Origin: Chamaea fasciata
Lineage: Eukaryota > Chordata > Aves > Passeriformes > Sylviidae
DNA length: 64,000 bases
Direction: 5' to 3'
Assembly (NCBI GenBank): GCA_029207755.1
Contig: JARCOQ010000002.1
Location: 112,889,745 to 112,953,744, forward strand
The translations under genes and the position numbers were made by a program. This document shows positions 21,804 to 33,925 of this stretch, piece after piece. Each line of letters begins with the position of its first letter. The first letter of the stretch is position 1. The notes under the pieces are model-generated. The model ran no database searches. It was given only the letters and a program-made list of their open reading frames with translations, and was not told the origin of the DNA.

Positions 21804-22185
21804 ATTGTAGACGTTGGAGAGTGCAGAAGGCTGCAGGGCAGATTGCTGTTCCCTCATTGATTATTTCAGTGGTAAAAAAGACTTGTTGACAGAGCGCTGT
21901 TCTTATGTGAATGATATTTACTTCCTAGAGTCTTCCTGCAGAGGTGAGAAACACAGCAAAGACAGTGTGCAATAGATGTTCTGTGTGACACTACGGGGCA
22001 GGGAAAAGCGATCTCACCTTCCATCCTTATTTGCCTCTAATAACATTAATGCTTTTGGCATTCTTAAGAAAAAAGATATTGCAGAAAAATACGTCCTGTG
22101 AGTGACTGCCAATTTTCTTCGCTGTTTGCCTTTATTTTTTGGGGAGTGGTGTTTATTTTTTTTGTTGCTGTTGCTGCTGCAAACC
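21804..22185. other. Non-coding spacer
   Basis: It ends in a TTG/CTG-rich stretch (GTTGCTGTTGCTGCTGC near 22164-22180) that leads into the pyrimidine tract before 22226. No gene identified. Confidence 0.45.
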
Positions 22186-22225
22186 TCCTTGCTTTTCCTT
22201 TCTGGTGGCTCCCACCCTTGTACAG

Positions 22226-22326
22226 TAATAGGCTTTCCAGTACCCATAGTAACGCAGATTGAAGATGACGGGCAAAGAATCCCAAAGCTGAGATTCCTGG
22301 CCCTGGATGACGGCACCGGAATTTAA
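22226..22326 (+). other. Possible exon-like or pseudogene fragment (low confidence)
   Basis: A C/T-rich stretch (22186-22220) ending in CAG at 22223-22225 resembles a splice acceptor. The frame that follows reads as a peptide with beta-strand-like hydrophobic spacing, ends in the string DDGTGI, and stops at TAA 22324-22326. D-D-x-T-G strings occur in OB-fold nucleic-acid-binding domains. There is no upstream start, donor site or neighbouring exon, and a 175-codon frame on the other strand overlaps. Chance is the more likely explanation; I list it because acceptor, frame and motif coincide. Confidence 0.15.
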
Positions 22327-23727
22327 ACGAAACGCAGAGTAGGCTCTGCAGGAAGAGACCCCTTAAGCACTGGCTCAGGGGGGGTGAATGGAGGATTTCA
22401 AGACACATTGTGACTTGGAGATTTCCAAAATGTACCTGTAGAAGGGAATCTGGCTGAAGGGATGCTTTTGGGGCTGGACAAGCAGGTTTTGCTAAAAAAA
22501 AACAGCCTAAAAATAAATACAGCTCTGGCAAACTGCTGGTGCTCAGAGCAGGTGGTCGTACACTGCATATGAAAAATAATGAATCCTCCACAAGAATTGC
22601 ACAAAAAGGCTTTTCTGGATGAATTTTTTACTTCTTTTCCCATAACAGTTGTTGCCATTAACCCTGTAGGATGCAGTAGCATTTTACTATAATAAATCAC
22701 ATACAATTTTCATTGTTTGTCTCTGCAATACAGGCCACTAAATAATCCTTTTTGCCTCTGGTTTCTTTTTTTTTTTTCCTTTTTAGCGTAAATATGTAAG
22801 AATTAATACTAGAAATTCTGCAGGAGTTTTGATTTTAGTGATACTGAACATTTAACACCTGTGCTGACAAATCTTTGGAGCCACAGCAGGTACAAATCCT
22901 GTTTTAATCTTCCATTCTAGTTGTGCTCATCAGCACCTTGCTTAAGTTTTAACAGTTGCTAACAAGTGTATAATGCACCTCGTACATGCTTTTCATGTTA
23001 CTGAGGCTGGATTTTCTTGCTTCTCTCCTCCCTCCCACGCATTTTCTGGTTGCATTCACATCTTGCTGAGTTGCACTGGCTGCAAACACTTGCTGTTATT
23101 CTCAGGGCAAGGGTGATGCATGAATCAGTGGACTTAAATCTCCCCGGATCTCATGAAATCAACCTTAAGCATAAGCAAACACCAGCAGGGATAAGAAAGA
23201 AATAATAATTTATCCCTTCATTCAGAGAAGTCCATCCTCCAGGATTTCCAGTCAGGCTGATCGTTGGTGAATTACTGATGGACAAATCCAATAGTTTGCT
23301 TCAGGAATATAAGGACTGAGATTTTGATAAGCAACAGCTATGAAAAAGGGCATTTTTAACATGTTTTTGCAGGATCTCTTATGCCTCTTGCTGGATGCTT
23401 CAGGCACCAGGTGCTCAGAAAAAGAATTAAAATGGATGGTTTTTCATCATTTGGGGCAAATAGAATGGATGCCCCTGCATAAAATGCCAGAGCCAGCTAA
23501 TTTTGTTTGGAGAATATACAAGATATTTGGAGTCTAAATGGCTTCTGCCTCATGTCTTTCTCTGCTAGAGGAGAGGTCACAGATTACAGTGAATCCAAAG
23601 GTACCTGGTGAAGACAACAGATTAACACATCAATACACATCCAACTCTGCCTAAAGCACTGCAATCTCCTTCCTCAAAGCATAAATCCTTTATTAATGTC
23701 GAGTGATTTGCCTTGGATTAAAATCAA
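22327..23727. other. Non-coding DNA
   Basis: No known repeat or gene. T-rich run near 22766-22782. Frames of 62-102 codons have no domain. Confidence 0.5.
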
Positions 23728-23890
23728 ATCACAGAATCCCAGAATCCCTGAGGCTGGAAAAGCCCTCCCAGCCCATGGAGTCCCAGCTGTGCCCCATCCC
23801 CACCTCGTCCCCAGCGCAAAGCACTGAGTGCCACCTCCAGCCCTTCCTTGGGCACCTCCAGGGATGGGCACTCCAAACCTCCCCACGTAT
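23728..23890 (-). mobile_element. CR1 LINE 3' end
   Basis: The plus strand reads TCACAGAATCCCAGAATCCC, TGAGGCTGGAAAAGCCCTCC, a GGAGTCCCAGCTGTGCCCC block, AGCACTGAGTGCCACCTCCA and GGGCACCTCCAGGGATGGGC. This is the reverse complement of the CR1 subfamily found in sense at 11229. Frames on both strands here are by-products. Confidence 0.88.
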
Positions 23891-25137
23891 CTGAAGGTTT
23901 CTCAACCTAGAAAAGGTCTGAGCCCTCTGAGCAGTGAGGCACTGCCACATCTTCCCTCTGCCACCCTTTACCATGGAATTTTTTGTTTAAAAGAGGGGAG
24001 TTTGCTGTGAGCTGAGGAGAACCGTGGCCCCCTTTGCTCCCAAAAAGGCACCTTATTTCAGCCTTTGTGCTGACATCCTTGCTGTTATTCAAATTAGTAT
24101 TTATCTGATGGCTCTGAGCACTTTGCTTATTCTGGCTTGTAAAATGCCTGAGTTCATTCAATCAAACATTAATTCAGCCCTCAAAAGATCCTTGTGCTCC
24201 AGATTGATTGTATAGTTTGCATTAAACCAGCACACTGGTGTAATCCCAACTGCTACAAGCAGCTGCTTTTAATTGTCTCCAATGGTGACCTGTCAAAAAT
24301 TGATCCTCATCTTATTCTGAAACCACAGTCACTACTTTCTAATGTAATTACCCAGGTGAGCCCCAGAAAGGAAGACAAATGCATGATTATAAATTCTAGC
24401 ATACAGAATTGAGTAATTATCAGTATGAAGCATAAAAACCTGAACTGTCCTTTTCTTCCTTTTGTTTTTGCCTGTGCTTACCGTGGAGTAGTGAACTGTA
24501 CTTAAAGATCCACAGCAAGGACCATCTTTCTTGCTTGAATGAGAAATAACACCCTGAATATCTTTGAAATCATCAATGCATTCTGTTGTTTAAATGAAAG
24601 TGTGAGGCCTTTTGAAAGTTGATTTTGCAATGTAGTGATTACACAGAGATATTTTTTGTCTGTTACCTGCAAATACTCCACATGAAGTTTAAAAGGATGA
24701 TTTGAATGCCAAGTCACTGCTCTGGCTGCACTTTATGCATGTCATGACTCTCAGTTTTTCCAAAATCAACAGCTCCATGGTGCAAAAGGGTCTGGGAATG
24801 ATTATAAAATTTGGTCTGCATTAACTTTTACCTGAAGAAATGGTTTGGGCTGTGGTATTGGGTATATTTCCTTCAATTGCTTTGAAGTCTGTAGGATGTG
24901 CTGTACTAATTAGAGAAATGAAATATTTGCTTTTTGGGGGAATTTTGCTCTCGTTAGCCAAGATTATTGTTAGAAAAGGTGGTGAAAAAATTAGACATAT
25001 GTCACTGGCCAGAAAGGTTCCTCTCCAACTGCAATTGGCCAGGCCATTCTAAATACAAAGACATGAATAATTCAAAGGCAAATGACATTTGTTGCCATTT
25101 ACTGAGCATTCTTATCAATAATGCCCCCATGTTTCTA
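23891..25137. other. Non-coding DNA
   Basis: The stretch around 24040-24360 is evenly mixed, lacks simple repeats and carries ATTA/CAAAT motifs, so it is a reasonable place to look for conservation. No gene or repeat was recognised. Confidence 0.45.
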
Positions 25138-25280
25138 TATCATGAAATGGTTTGGGTTGGAAGGGACCTTAAACATCCTCCAGTTCCACCCCTGCCATGG
25201 GCAGAGACACCTTCCACTTTCCCAGGGTGCTCCAAGCCCTGTCCAACCTGACCTTGTTCACTTCCAGGGATGGCAATAGC
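25138..25280 (-). mobile_element. CR1 LINE 3' end
   Basis: The plus strand reads ATCATGAAATGGTTTGGGTT, GGAAGGGACCTTAAACATCC, CACCCCTGCCATGGGCAGAG, ACACCTTCCACTTTCCCAGG, TGCTCCAAGCCCTGTCCAAC and ACTTCCAGGGATGGCAA. It is a short minus-strand copy, one of the least diverged CR1 ends in the window. Confidence 0.93.
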
Positions 25281-27139
25281 TCTCTAAATACGTATTTTTC
25301 TGCTAAGACTTTTTAGCTGAATTCTCCAATCTTAAAAGCCTAAAAAATGCAGAAATTTCTGTTTATGAGGCATTAGATCAGTGAGTACTGAAGTTTTCCA
25401 GGGTTTTCCTTTGTGCAAGGATTATTTCACCTCCACATAGGAATGGTATATTTGTATTTATTTACTGATTAATTTAATAAGGCTCAAATACCACTTTGTC
25501 ACTAAAATGCAATGTATCATTAAATTTGAAAAATGGGAGGGATGTGTGCCTTTGAAACTCTTTCTGGGAAGAAATGAAATTAGTGCTCGTACATTATGCT
25601 CTTTGTATAATTTGCTTTCTGTATGTATCTAATTACCACTGATGTGGGGTTTTTTTGTGTTAGAAAAGTATAAACAGACACCTTATTGCAAACCCACCGT
25701 GGATGGATTTTATATCTCAGTGGAAAACATTTAATTTTAGTATTTCTTTAATTCTCCTATTGTCACTAATCTTTTAACTTCCTTAGTAGTTAGAACATTC
25801 CAGAAAGCCACACTTCTTCTGCAAGGAAAATGTTCTTGTGTGAAGTAAATCTTCTTGTGATTAGTGCTTTTTGTCTGCTTTTCCCAATTTTTTACTGGTA
25901 TCCTTGAAAAAACTGTAACTAATTTCCTATTTCTTATATATCCTGATTTAGATATTCCCTTATATTTGCATTTTTCTGCATATTCATTGCAGTAACTCAC
26001 TTTCACTCTGATATTTCTGCAGTTTATTGTCTCACCTTTTGTTTATTTGAAAATAAAACATGTGATTTAAACCTGCAGCACCCTTAATTGGCTAAACACT
26101 ATCCATTGTTCTGTCCTGAAACATTATTCTTTGCTCTCTAGATCAGATTCATTGCAACCATTCCACTTTTGCCTGTGGCAGTTGAAGATTCCTGATATTT
26201 TTATTTTTTTCCTCCACACGCTAATGCTATTAAACCTGGGTTGGGTGGTTTTTGTTGGGTTGGTTCCTCTCTCTCTCTCTTTTTTTTTTTTTTTTTCCCA
26301 ATTTTATTTTCCCAGGCAGCTTCAATTTGCAAAGGCTGAGCAGGTCAATCCATTGTCCTTGCTGGCAGCCCCAGATGCTGCTGGGTTGCTGCACAATAGG
26401 CAGCCTTTGGGGGTCAGAGCCTGCATGAGGCTGATAACAGAGCTGTTCCAGGCTGGAAAACACCATGATTAGCCAGCTTCACTCTGCCTCAGCGTGGGGC
26501 TGGAGCCCAGTGGCAAATCCTAAAGATGCCACGTTCCGGGATCTCTTCTGCCTCACCTTTTGGTGAAAGGATGGAGGCAGCAAACTGAGAAATCAGAACA
26601 CTTCTGATTGGATTTTAATTTTTTTAAATGATTTTTAATTGAAATCTATAATAAATAAGATAGAAACCTGTAATAAACAGGTTATTTATTTCTAAATAAA
26701 TAAATAGGTTATTTATTTATAAATAGATGTGTGTGTGTGTGTGAAGGGCAGATTTCAGATTTGCTGCCTCATTTGCAGGTGCAGCATCTGCACAGCTCTG
26801 CTGTCTGTGACAGGTAGGACCTTCCTGATTTCCATTCACACCAACCCACCTCCCTCTCCCTGGTCCAGGGATGGACCAAGCCCTTGGCAGGGCGTGACTG
26901 GGCAGTGGGAAAAGGCCTGGGGGTGAGGACAATGAGCTGGACACAAGGCCACAGCATGTCCTGGCGCTGCAGGTCCTACAGCAGCTCCCTCTTGGGCAGG
27001 AGGATGAGCAAAACCAAGAAATGAGCTTGGGTGTGAAGGAACAGTTTTTCCCCACGAGAACAGCTGGATGCTGGTGTGGATTTCTTTCTTTACAAGGCCT
27101 TTTGAGGATAAAATATCCAATTGAGAAATGACACCTAAA
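25281..27139. other. Non-coding DNA with several simple tracts
   Basis: A (CT)n-T18 tract lies at about 26269-26296. AT-rich ATTT/AAAT repeats lie at 26640-26725, followed by (TG)8 at 26728-26743. The part 26800-27000 is G+C richer with overlapping frames on both strands and no domain. Confidence 0.55.
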
Positions 27140-27495
27140 TTATTTTTGCTTTTAACCCAATAACCAACCACCCGTGGCCCGCAATGTGGATTTTTCTACC
27201 CAATTACAAAATACCACCAAACCCATGAAGAAGACAGTGAAAAAGAAGGACTGGCCTACACCCTAAAACCTCCACCTTGCTTTATATATATATTACTATA
27301 TTCTAAAACCTTAAAATCTAAGTTTTCCACCCTGTGTTATTACACACTTCTATTCAAACTACTCACCCATAATCCCAGTGCTATCACTCAATTTTGGAAG
27401 CCTCTTCCAAGGCCTCAGGTTAAATGCAGTGTGTTCTTGGGGGTCAGTGCCTGTCAGCACAGAAAGTCTAAAATTCTCATGCCCAGGGTTCCAAC
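27140..27495. mobile_element. Possible endogenous-retrovirus-derived sequence
   Basis: The block begins near AACCCAATAACCAACCACCC and ends near CCAGGGTTCCAACA, directly before a CR1 fragment. It resembles a passerine interspersed repeat I remember (a CCCAATTACAAAATACCACC block, a GCTATCACTCAATTTTGGAA block, a GGGGGTCAGTGCCTGTCAGC block). I cannot give the family name or orientation and found no target duplication. The call rests on recall only. Confidence 0.35.
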
Positions 27496-27499
27496 ATGG

Positions 27500-27645
27500 A
27501 TTATCCAGAGAGTTTGTCCTGTCTCCATCCTTGGTGGTTTTCAAGTCCCAACTGGATCAATGTGTCTCAGAGCTGGCCTTGTTATGAGCATGAGGCTGGA
27601 CTGGAGACCCCTGTTGCTCATCTCGTTTCCCTTTAAATATTGTGA
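27500..27645 (+). mobile_element. Degraded CR1 LINE 3' end
   Basis: The plus strand shows TCTCCATCCTTGGTGGTTTT, CAAGTCCCAACTGGATCAAT, a GAGCTGGCCTTGTTATGAGC block and ATGAGGCTGGACTGGAGACC. This follows the CR1 order (CATCCTTGGAGGTTTTCAAA, CCCAACTGGAC, CTGACCCTGCTTTGAGC, GGTTGGACTAGAGACC). The terminal octamer repeats are lost. Confidence 0.7.
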
Positions 27646-27920
27646 GAAAAGAATTTGAAAGTAGGATTTTGAAATCTCTTTGAAATATTTAAACAGTATG
27701 AGAATAGTATTTAAATGTAAATCAAATACCAGTACTAAATACTACAAAATACTACTACTAAATACTATGAAAATAGTTTTGAAAATAATCATTTTGAGAC
27801 TAACTGGCATTAGGAGCAAAAAAAAAAAATTCTGTCGAAATTTTAGGTCAAAATGTGGGAAAAAGTTATTATTTCTGCAAATTTGAAAGAGAACTTCAAG
27901 TGCCCAGATTATTTACAAAG
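27646..27920. other. AT-rich spacer between two CR1 copies
   Basis: Very AT-rich with repeated TACTA/AAATACTA motifs near 27725-27775. Nothing functional recognised. Confidence 0.5.
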
Positions 27921-28096
27921 AAGCTGTGGATGGCCCTGGATCCCTGGAAGTGTCCAGGGCCAGATTGGATGGAGCTTGGAGCAACCTGGTTTTGTTGCTG
28001 GGAACCAGTGGAAAGTGTCCCTGCCCATGGCAGGGGGTGGAATGAGATGATCTTTAAGGTTCTTTCCAGTCCAAATCACTCTGTGATTAAATGAAT
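27921..28096 (+). mobile_element. CR1 LINE 3' end
   Basis: The plus strand reads CTGTGGATGGCCCTGGATCC, CTGGAAGTGTCCAGGGCCAG, ATTGGATGGAGCTTGGAGCA, ACCTGGTTTTGTTGCTGGGA, GTGTCCCTGCCCATGGCAGG, GATGATCTTTAAGGTTCTTT and a decayed CCAAATCACTCTGTGATTAA terminus. It is the last CR1 copy before a 23.7-kb stretch with none recognised. Confidence 0.9.
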
Positions 28097-31000
28097 GAGT
28101 ATAGGGATCATTTCTGATGTAAAGAAAGCAAATATTAGGTTAACCTCAAATACTGCAGTTTGGTTGTTTGTGTTACTAGAAAAAGTAAAAAATTTAAAAA
28201 TTATTAACAAACTAACTATATAAAGTTCTGTTGTGAAAACAAAAGATAAAGCAGGCAAGAAATAAAGATATGGGATGAAAACAAAGCAGAAAGGGTTTTT
28301 TTTGAAGTCTTATGTGGTGAAAAAAAAAAGAGTAGAGAGGAACAGTTTTTTACTGGTGGGGAAAAAAAGATCAAAAGGAAAAAAGAAAGATCAAAGAAAG
28401 ATCACCATATTCTAGAAACCTACAAATACAGAAGTATATCCTACAGAATAAGAATCAATCACTTCATATGAGTAAATGTGCCAGAGGAAAAATAAAGATT
28501 AAACTGAAAATAGTTTCATTAATAAATGAAAAAGGTAAAATACTGTTGGTTTTAGATGTTTTAGCTAACTAAGCACTTCAAGAAGTATCTTCATGTGGAA
28601 TGATAGGAAATACATGCAAGAATGAATTCAGTGTTTTAATCAAAACTGATGCAAAACTGAAAAGATCTCTCTATTTTGTGGTATTGTCTCATTTTGATTC
28701 TCTTCTCCACTCACTAGATAAGGTGAGATAACCCAATTTCTCTGCAGGAATGCATTCCCAAATTCCTTGTTATTTTGACAAAACCTACAGCATTCCTACT
28801 TCATCACAAAGCCAGAGAATTAAAACTGGCCACACTGTCATATAAGCAGAGGGGAAAATTCATGTTTGTGGGTTATAACTGCAAGGTGCATTGGAATTTG
28901 AAGGTGCAGATACCTTTTCCTTATGCTATATGCTCAGCAAAACTCCACCATCCTAAATTAGAGAAAAAAAATAAAAAAAAAAAAGAGGCAGGATCACTGC
29001 AGAGTCCTCAGATTGTGGAGAGGCAGACTGAATACAGCTTAAAAATTTTTGAAATGCTGAGAGCTGCTTAACAACAAATAGAACCGTAAAAGAAGAATTA
29101 AAAGATATTTGCTTCAGAGAACTCCTGCTTTATTAAAACCTTTGGTACACTGATTGAATAAATTAATCTTCAGGGAAATAAATCAGAACTCAACAGCTGA
29201 TATTCTCAGAGGAGCAATGTACACATGCATCCCTGGAATTCTTTGGTTTTTAAACAGTCTGTTTTCTTTTGATATTTCTTATGATGTTTCACTTTCAAAA
29301 ATACTGATGAGATACAGTTTGGTATTTTTTGAAGTTCATAAAGGGACGAGAAAATTTGTTTGGTTGCTCTCATGCATTTTTTTTTATTTAAATGAATGCT
29401 GGTGAATATAAATGTACCTCAGCCACTTTATATATAAGTAGACTTTTTGTCTGACTTGACTTAGTTTTAGACTTTTACCACTAGGCAGAAAACGAAACAA
29501 AAATTGTACTTCAATGTACTCTTCAATCTAGTTTATTTTAACTTTAAATCAATAGATCCTTACAGTTACTGACTTATTTTCCATCTTGAATAGCAAATCC
29601 ATTAGAAGCTCACCTGAAGTTTTGCATCTCTGATTTTCCTGTCCAGTTTCAGTTTCCTGGTTGGATTCCATTCCATTTTATACATGTCCCCACCATATTC
29701 CACTTTTCCATGTTCTTATTTGGATTTCCAAAGCAAAATATCTGCCGAAGGGAGAAAAGTCAGGTTATGCAGGAGGAATAGAAATCCTTTTAAATAGCCT
29801 CTTGGGAATTTTCAAGTTTTCCGAGAAATCAACGAGTCTAAAGCTCTCAACCTCTGAGGGATTATTTACTGGAGAAAGGAGGAAAATGTACAATAATGTT
29901 AATATTCAATGAAAGTATCATTTAAGTAAACAGAAATAACAGTATTTAGGTAAGGAAATAACAGTCAAGTGATATCTAAATTCCTAGCAATGAAGTCTTG
30001 GAGGGAAAGAGCAGTAGCACAGGAAGAAACTACAACACCTCCTCTTGGAGCAGAAGGTGCCTGATTATCCATGATGAGGAATTTTACTGTACTAAATTGG
30101 ATTTGTTATAAAAAATTTGGGGGAAACAAATTGTGACATAGCATTTTTTTTTCTATGAGAGCTGGAAAAAAAGCAGTCAAGAAATGTTTTCTTGATTGTG
30201 TCTAAATAAAATCAGCACAAAATCTGTTCCAAGACCTCAACTGAATAATTATGGTATGAAGTTTTGGGTTCAAAAACCTCAGGTCTCATAGCAGAATAAC
30301 ATAAGGCAAAGACCAGCTGGCATAATTTTGTTCTCCCTGGCACATTTCTTTTTACACTGGACTAATTTCGTTTATTTCTTTGGAGCTATTTGCAAACAGC
30401 AACATTGAGAAGACAAGGAAGCCCATAAAACAAAAAATACAGTCAGATGCCTCTCAGGCAGATCACATCCTCCCTGGCTGTCTTAAAACACATTTCGTGT
30501 GCATTTGTGGAGGGAGGTTTGTGCAGTTCTGATACAGAAAATCTCTCAAGTGAAATCCTAGCACTGCTGTGACTGTAGGAAAGATTTGGGGAGTGTGGAT
30601 GCCTTGAACATTGTGGTATTTCCAGAAATGTTTGATTCTTATTTATCTACTTCTTTGACATCTCAACAACAAATATGGTATTTTGTTCTGCTTCCCTCTG
30701 TTCCCAGTGGTTTCCTAAGCACAGACTTTGAGTTTTCAGGTGGACATTTTGGGCAGTCAGAAAAAAAGTTTTCTTTTTAAGTTTTTGTTTCCTCTTGTGA
30801 AGTCCTTCAGTTGTTTAGAGAAGGATAAAAAACATCTGTGTGGGAAAGAAAAGCATTAATTGGTGGGACTATGAAACAGCTGTAGCAGCTCTAATATTCT
30901 CAGAATACATCTCCAGTTTGTTGTTCTTGTCTTCAGTAAATATTTAGGTTCATTTTACACTTCAGATTTGCCCCAAGTCAAACTCTACCTGACACAATTC

Positions 31001-33397
31001 CTTGTGAACAGCTGGGTGCTTTAACAAAATGAAGCTGTTCATTAGGTGCTGAAAGGCTGGTCACCCAAAAGGGGCAATAAAGCAAGAACAGAGAAGATCC
31101 AGGTCCCACAGATGATCAAATGCCAATCCTGCCATCATGGCAGCTGAGCAGTTTTGGAGATTAACTGCTTCTCTTGTATGATTGATAAGACTTGAATAAT
31201 GAAATTACTCCCTGAAATATCTAGAGCTGTACATCCAGGTTAGGTTTTTCTCACCTGACCACTTCTCTCATTTCACAGGAAGATATGGTCAGCTCTGTTG
31301 TGTGATCAGCTTTGCATGATGAGACTGAATATAATTTTTTTCCTTTGGGCAATTATAAAAAAAAAAAAAAGGGTTGATTTGGGGTTAGTTTTCTTTGGGA
31401 CGTGACTGTCAGCAGAATTCTTCATGAACATATCAGGGAGAGCATAAACCCATCTAAAGGGGAGGGTTTAGTAAACTGGATCTACCAACAGAGGAACTGG
31501 AAGGTAGAAATGGCATTTGATAGGTGTGGGAGGGGAGTGGTATCAACATTTTAAGCTTCCAGGTCATCTCCTTTTTCTCCCTCATTGCTGATGAGATTGT
31601 GTTTTTCCCTAAAATTTCCCCAAATTCCTTCTCTCTGTGGAAGTTCTTTTGTGGTGAGTCTGCATTGTTATTTTCGTCTCTATTTCCCTTATATCCCTCC
31701 CTGTTCTTCACAATATTATTATAAAATGATCACAGGAAAACCCCTGCGGTTTGTTCACACAGCAACATGCACAAGAATTGTAACAGTTAAAAGAGTTATT
31801 TTAGGATGCGTCCACCAGGTTCTGATGAATCAAACCATACCTTTAGGGCAGCAGCAAGGCATTTTAATTACCACAAGCACACATTTTGAAAGAAAATATC
31901 AGCTATCTTTATTAACAGCTGTAATAATGACACCTTAGGGACTACCTTGATTAGAAATGTGACGGAAGGAAAGTCATCAAGAAAACTCCTGTGACTCTGA
32001 GTTATTTTTGAGTCTTACCTACAGCATCTAAGTAGGTTTCAGTGTTTATTTTGCAGAAAATATTTTCGTCAACTCTGCCTTTTTTTATGAAACATGAAAA
32101 CTGAATACCCATTGTGTTGAAGTTATTCCTTAAATTCTCAGGTCAGTTGAAGTGAAAACCTCCATAAAAGTCACTAAAATTAAACCCCAAACTGCAGGCT
32201 TTCTTCTCTTGTCTAAGGTGTTGGATTGGTTGTCATCACGAGAAATACAGTTGTCCTTTAATCCAAACACCATTTTATGCACATAATAAAAGTGATTTCT
32301 ACCCAGTAGTCACATCCAGCCCTTGCTTCATAAATTCTCACCAACCCCATCTTGTTGTCCCTGATGAAGGACATTCCTTCACTGAGCAATCAGGTATTAA
32401 AATTGCTTCCAGCAGGCACTCACGTGGTGAATTATGAAACAAACAACTGTAGGCACCAGAATTAACAGAGAAGAACTGACTAGAACAGCTAAACCACAGC
32501 AGACTTAGCAGCCAAGCCTTTATCTTGCTGTGATGTTTTCTGAAATAAAACGTAAAGCCCCTCTGTGCGTGTGTGCATACATATATAAATAAATGCGTGT
32601 GCACATGAAAGGGCAATGCTTCTCAAAATATTTTAGGAAATAATTTCCCTGTGAAAGACAGGTGAAAGTCTTTTGGCAATTTAATTTGTCAGGGAATGAT
32701 GAATAACCTCAGCCATTACTAAACAAAGGGTGAAATCAGGTGATAGTAAATAATAATAATAATCATACGGCAGGTTGATTACCAGACAACTGTTCAATAA
32801 ACCTGGTTTATTGCAGCAGAGGAACCACTTTCCTGGAGCAGTTATGACCACTGCTAAATCAGATTTCTACGTAATGTGTCAATTCAGATTCCATGAAACC
32901 ATATTGCTCCAACTCTGAACACTGTGGTTTTTAAGGACTCAGTTAAAACGTGGCCAGGCAGGGCCACCTCTCCCTCCAAGTTCTTGTAGGGTCCTCAGCA
33001 GTCTAAAACTGAGCTCAGAGGGTCCTCACTGTCATTGTTTTTACACAATAAACCTGAAGGCAATGTATAAAGTTCTTTTAATGCATTTTTCAATATGTTT
33101 TTCTACCTTGGAAAACAAATTTCTGTTTTCCTTGGAAATATTGAAAGGGAAGAGTGCTTGTTGTAGTGGGACAGGGAAGGAAGTGGCAGGCTTCTGTCAT
33201 GGAAAGGCTCCATCTTCTCCAAAGAGAGCTGTGTTGGTCTCCTCTCTCAGATGAACTATAGAAATACGTGACTAATTACACCTCCCTGACCAAAGACATA
33301 TTCCTTGGAAAAGCAATTCCTTTTGGAAAGGTCCTACTCCCTCCATTGATTAGATGGTCCTCATCTGATCACCTCAAAACACTGAGTGACATTGATC
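28097..33397. other. AT-rich, repeat-poor non-coding DNA (5.3 kb)
   Basis: No recognisable CR1, LTR or gene. A-rich runs lie near 28311-28330, 28968-28985 and 31358-31371. A 19-bp perfect palindrome with one central base lies at 32795-32813. (AAT)n lies near 32749-32763. Frames up to 117 codons (31585-31938) have no domain. Confidence 0.5.
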
Positions 33398-33403
33398 TCA
33401 TCC
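33398..33403. repeat. Target-site duplication (left), TCATCC
   Basis: The 6-bp sequence TCATCC directly before the LTR is repeated exactly at 33920-33925. A 6-bp duplication is typical of class II (ERVK/beta-like) retroviral integration. Confidence 0.85.
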
Positions 33404-33919
33404 TGTTGCAGCACTCCTCTTGTTAGAGAGTAAAAATGAGCCAAGACACAGACTTCTTGTTTATCACAGCATGAAAAGGGTCCTGGTTTATTCCTCTTTA
33501 CAGCTCAGCCATCCTGACTCCAACTATTTACTAACTCTGGCTGCAGCAAGCTCCTGCTGGAAGTTTCCCCTGCAGCCTCAGACTGCTGGTTATTTCCTGC
33601 CAAACTCCTGACTGCAGGTATTAGTTTGCAGGCTTTTACTCAGCTAGACTGTGACTGCAGGTTCTAACAACTGGCTCTAACTGCAGACCCAGACTAACCT
33701 CACAGCAGTGATTCTCTCACCTCAGGATCCTTCTTCTTCATAATTCCCTCTTCCTCAAGGTTTCTTCATCATGAGTCTCCCTTACCAGCTAACCCACTCC
33801 CTTTTATCACACTTATCTTTATTGGATGTAGCTGTGACTCTTCAGGGACAAGGCTGTATTGTAATAAACACAGCTGTTACTCATCAGGGGTGAGGTCACC
33901 TGTATTCCCTTCTCCTACA
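33404..33919 (-). mobile_element. Solo LTR with perfect 6-bp target duplication
   Basis: A 516-bp element with ends TGTTGCAG ... TCTCCTACA (TGT...ACA inverted ends) is flanked by identical TCATCC copies, so both edges are exact. Minus orientation is favoured: on that strand an AATAAA at about 33485-33490 is followed by about 80 bp to the ACA end, and the downstream GTCTGTGTCTTGGCTC stretch is typical of an R-U5 region. There is no internal retroviral sequence, so the provirus has been lost by LTR-LTR recombination. The 6-bp duplication points to an ERVK-like class. The 63-codon frame inside it is not a gene. Confidence 0.88.
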
Positions 33920-33925
33920 TCATCC
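33920..33925. repeat. Target-site duplication (right), TCATCC
   Basis: Exact partner of 33398-33403. No base differs between the two copies, which agrees with a comparatively recent insertion but, at six bases, cannot date it. Confidence 0.85.

Noticed and set aside
22064..22591. 175-codon minus-strand frame
   Set aside because: Leu/Ser/Pro-rich without domain; overlaps frames on the other strand.
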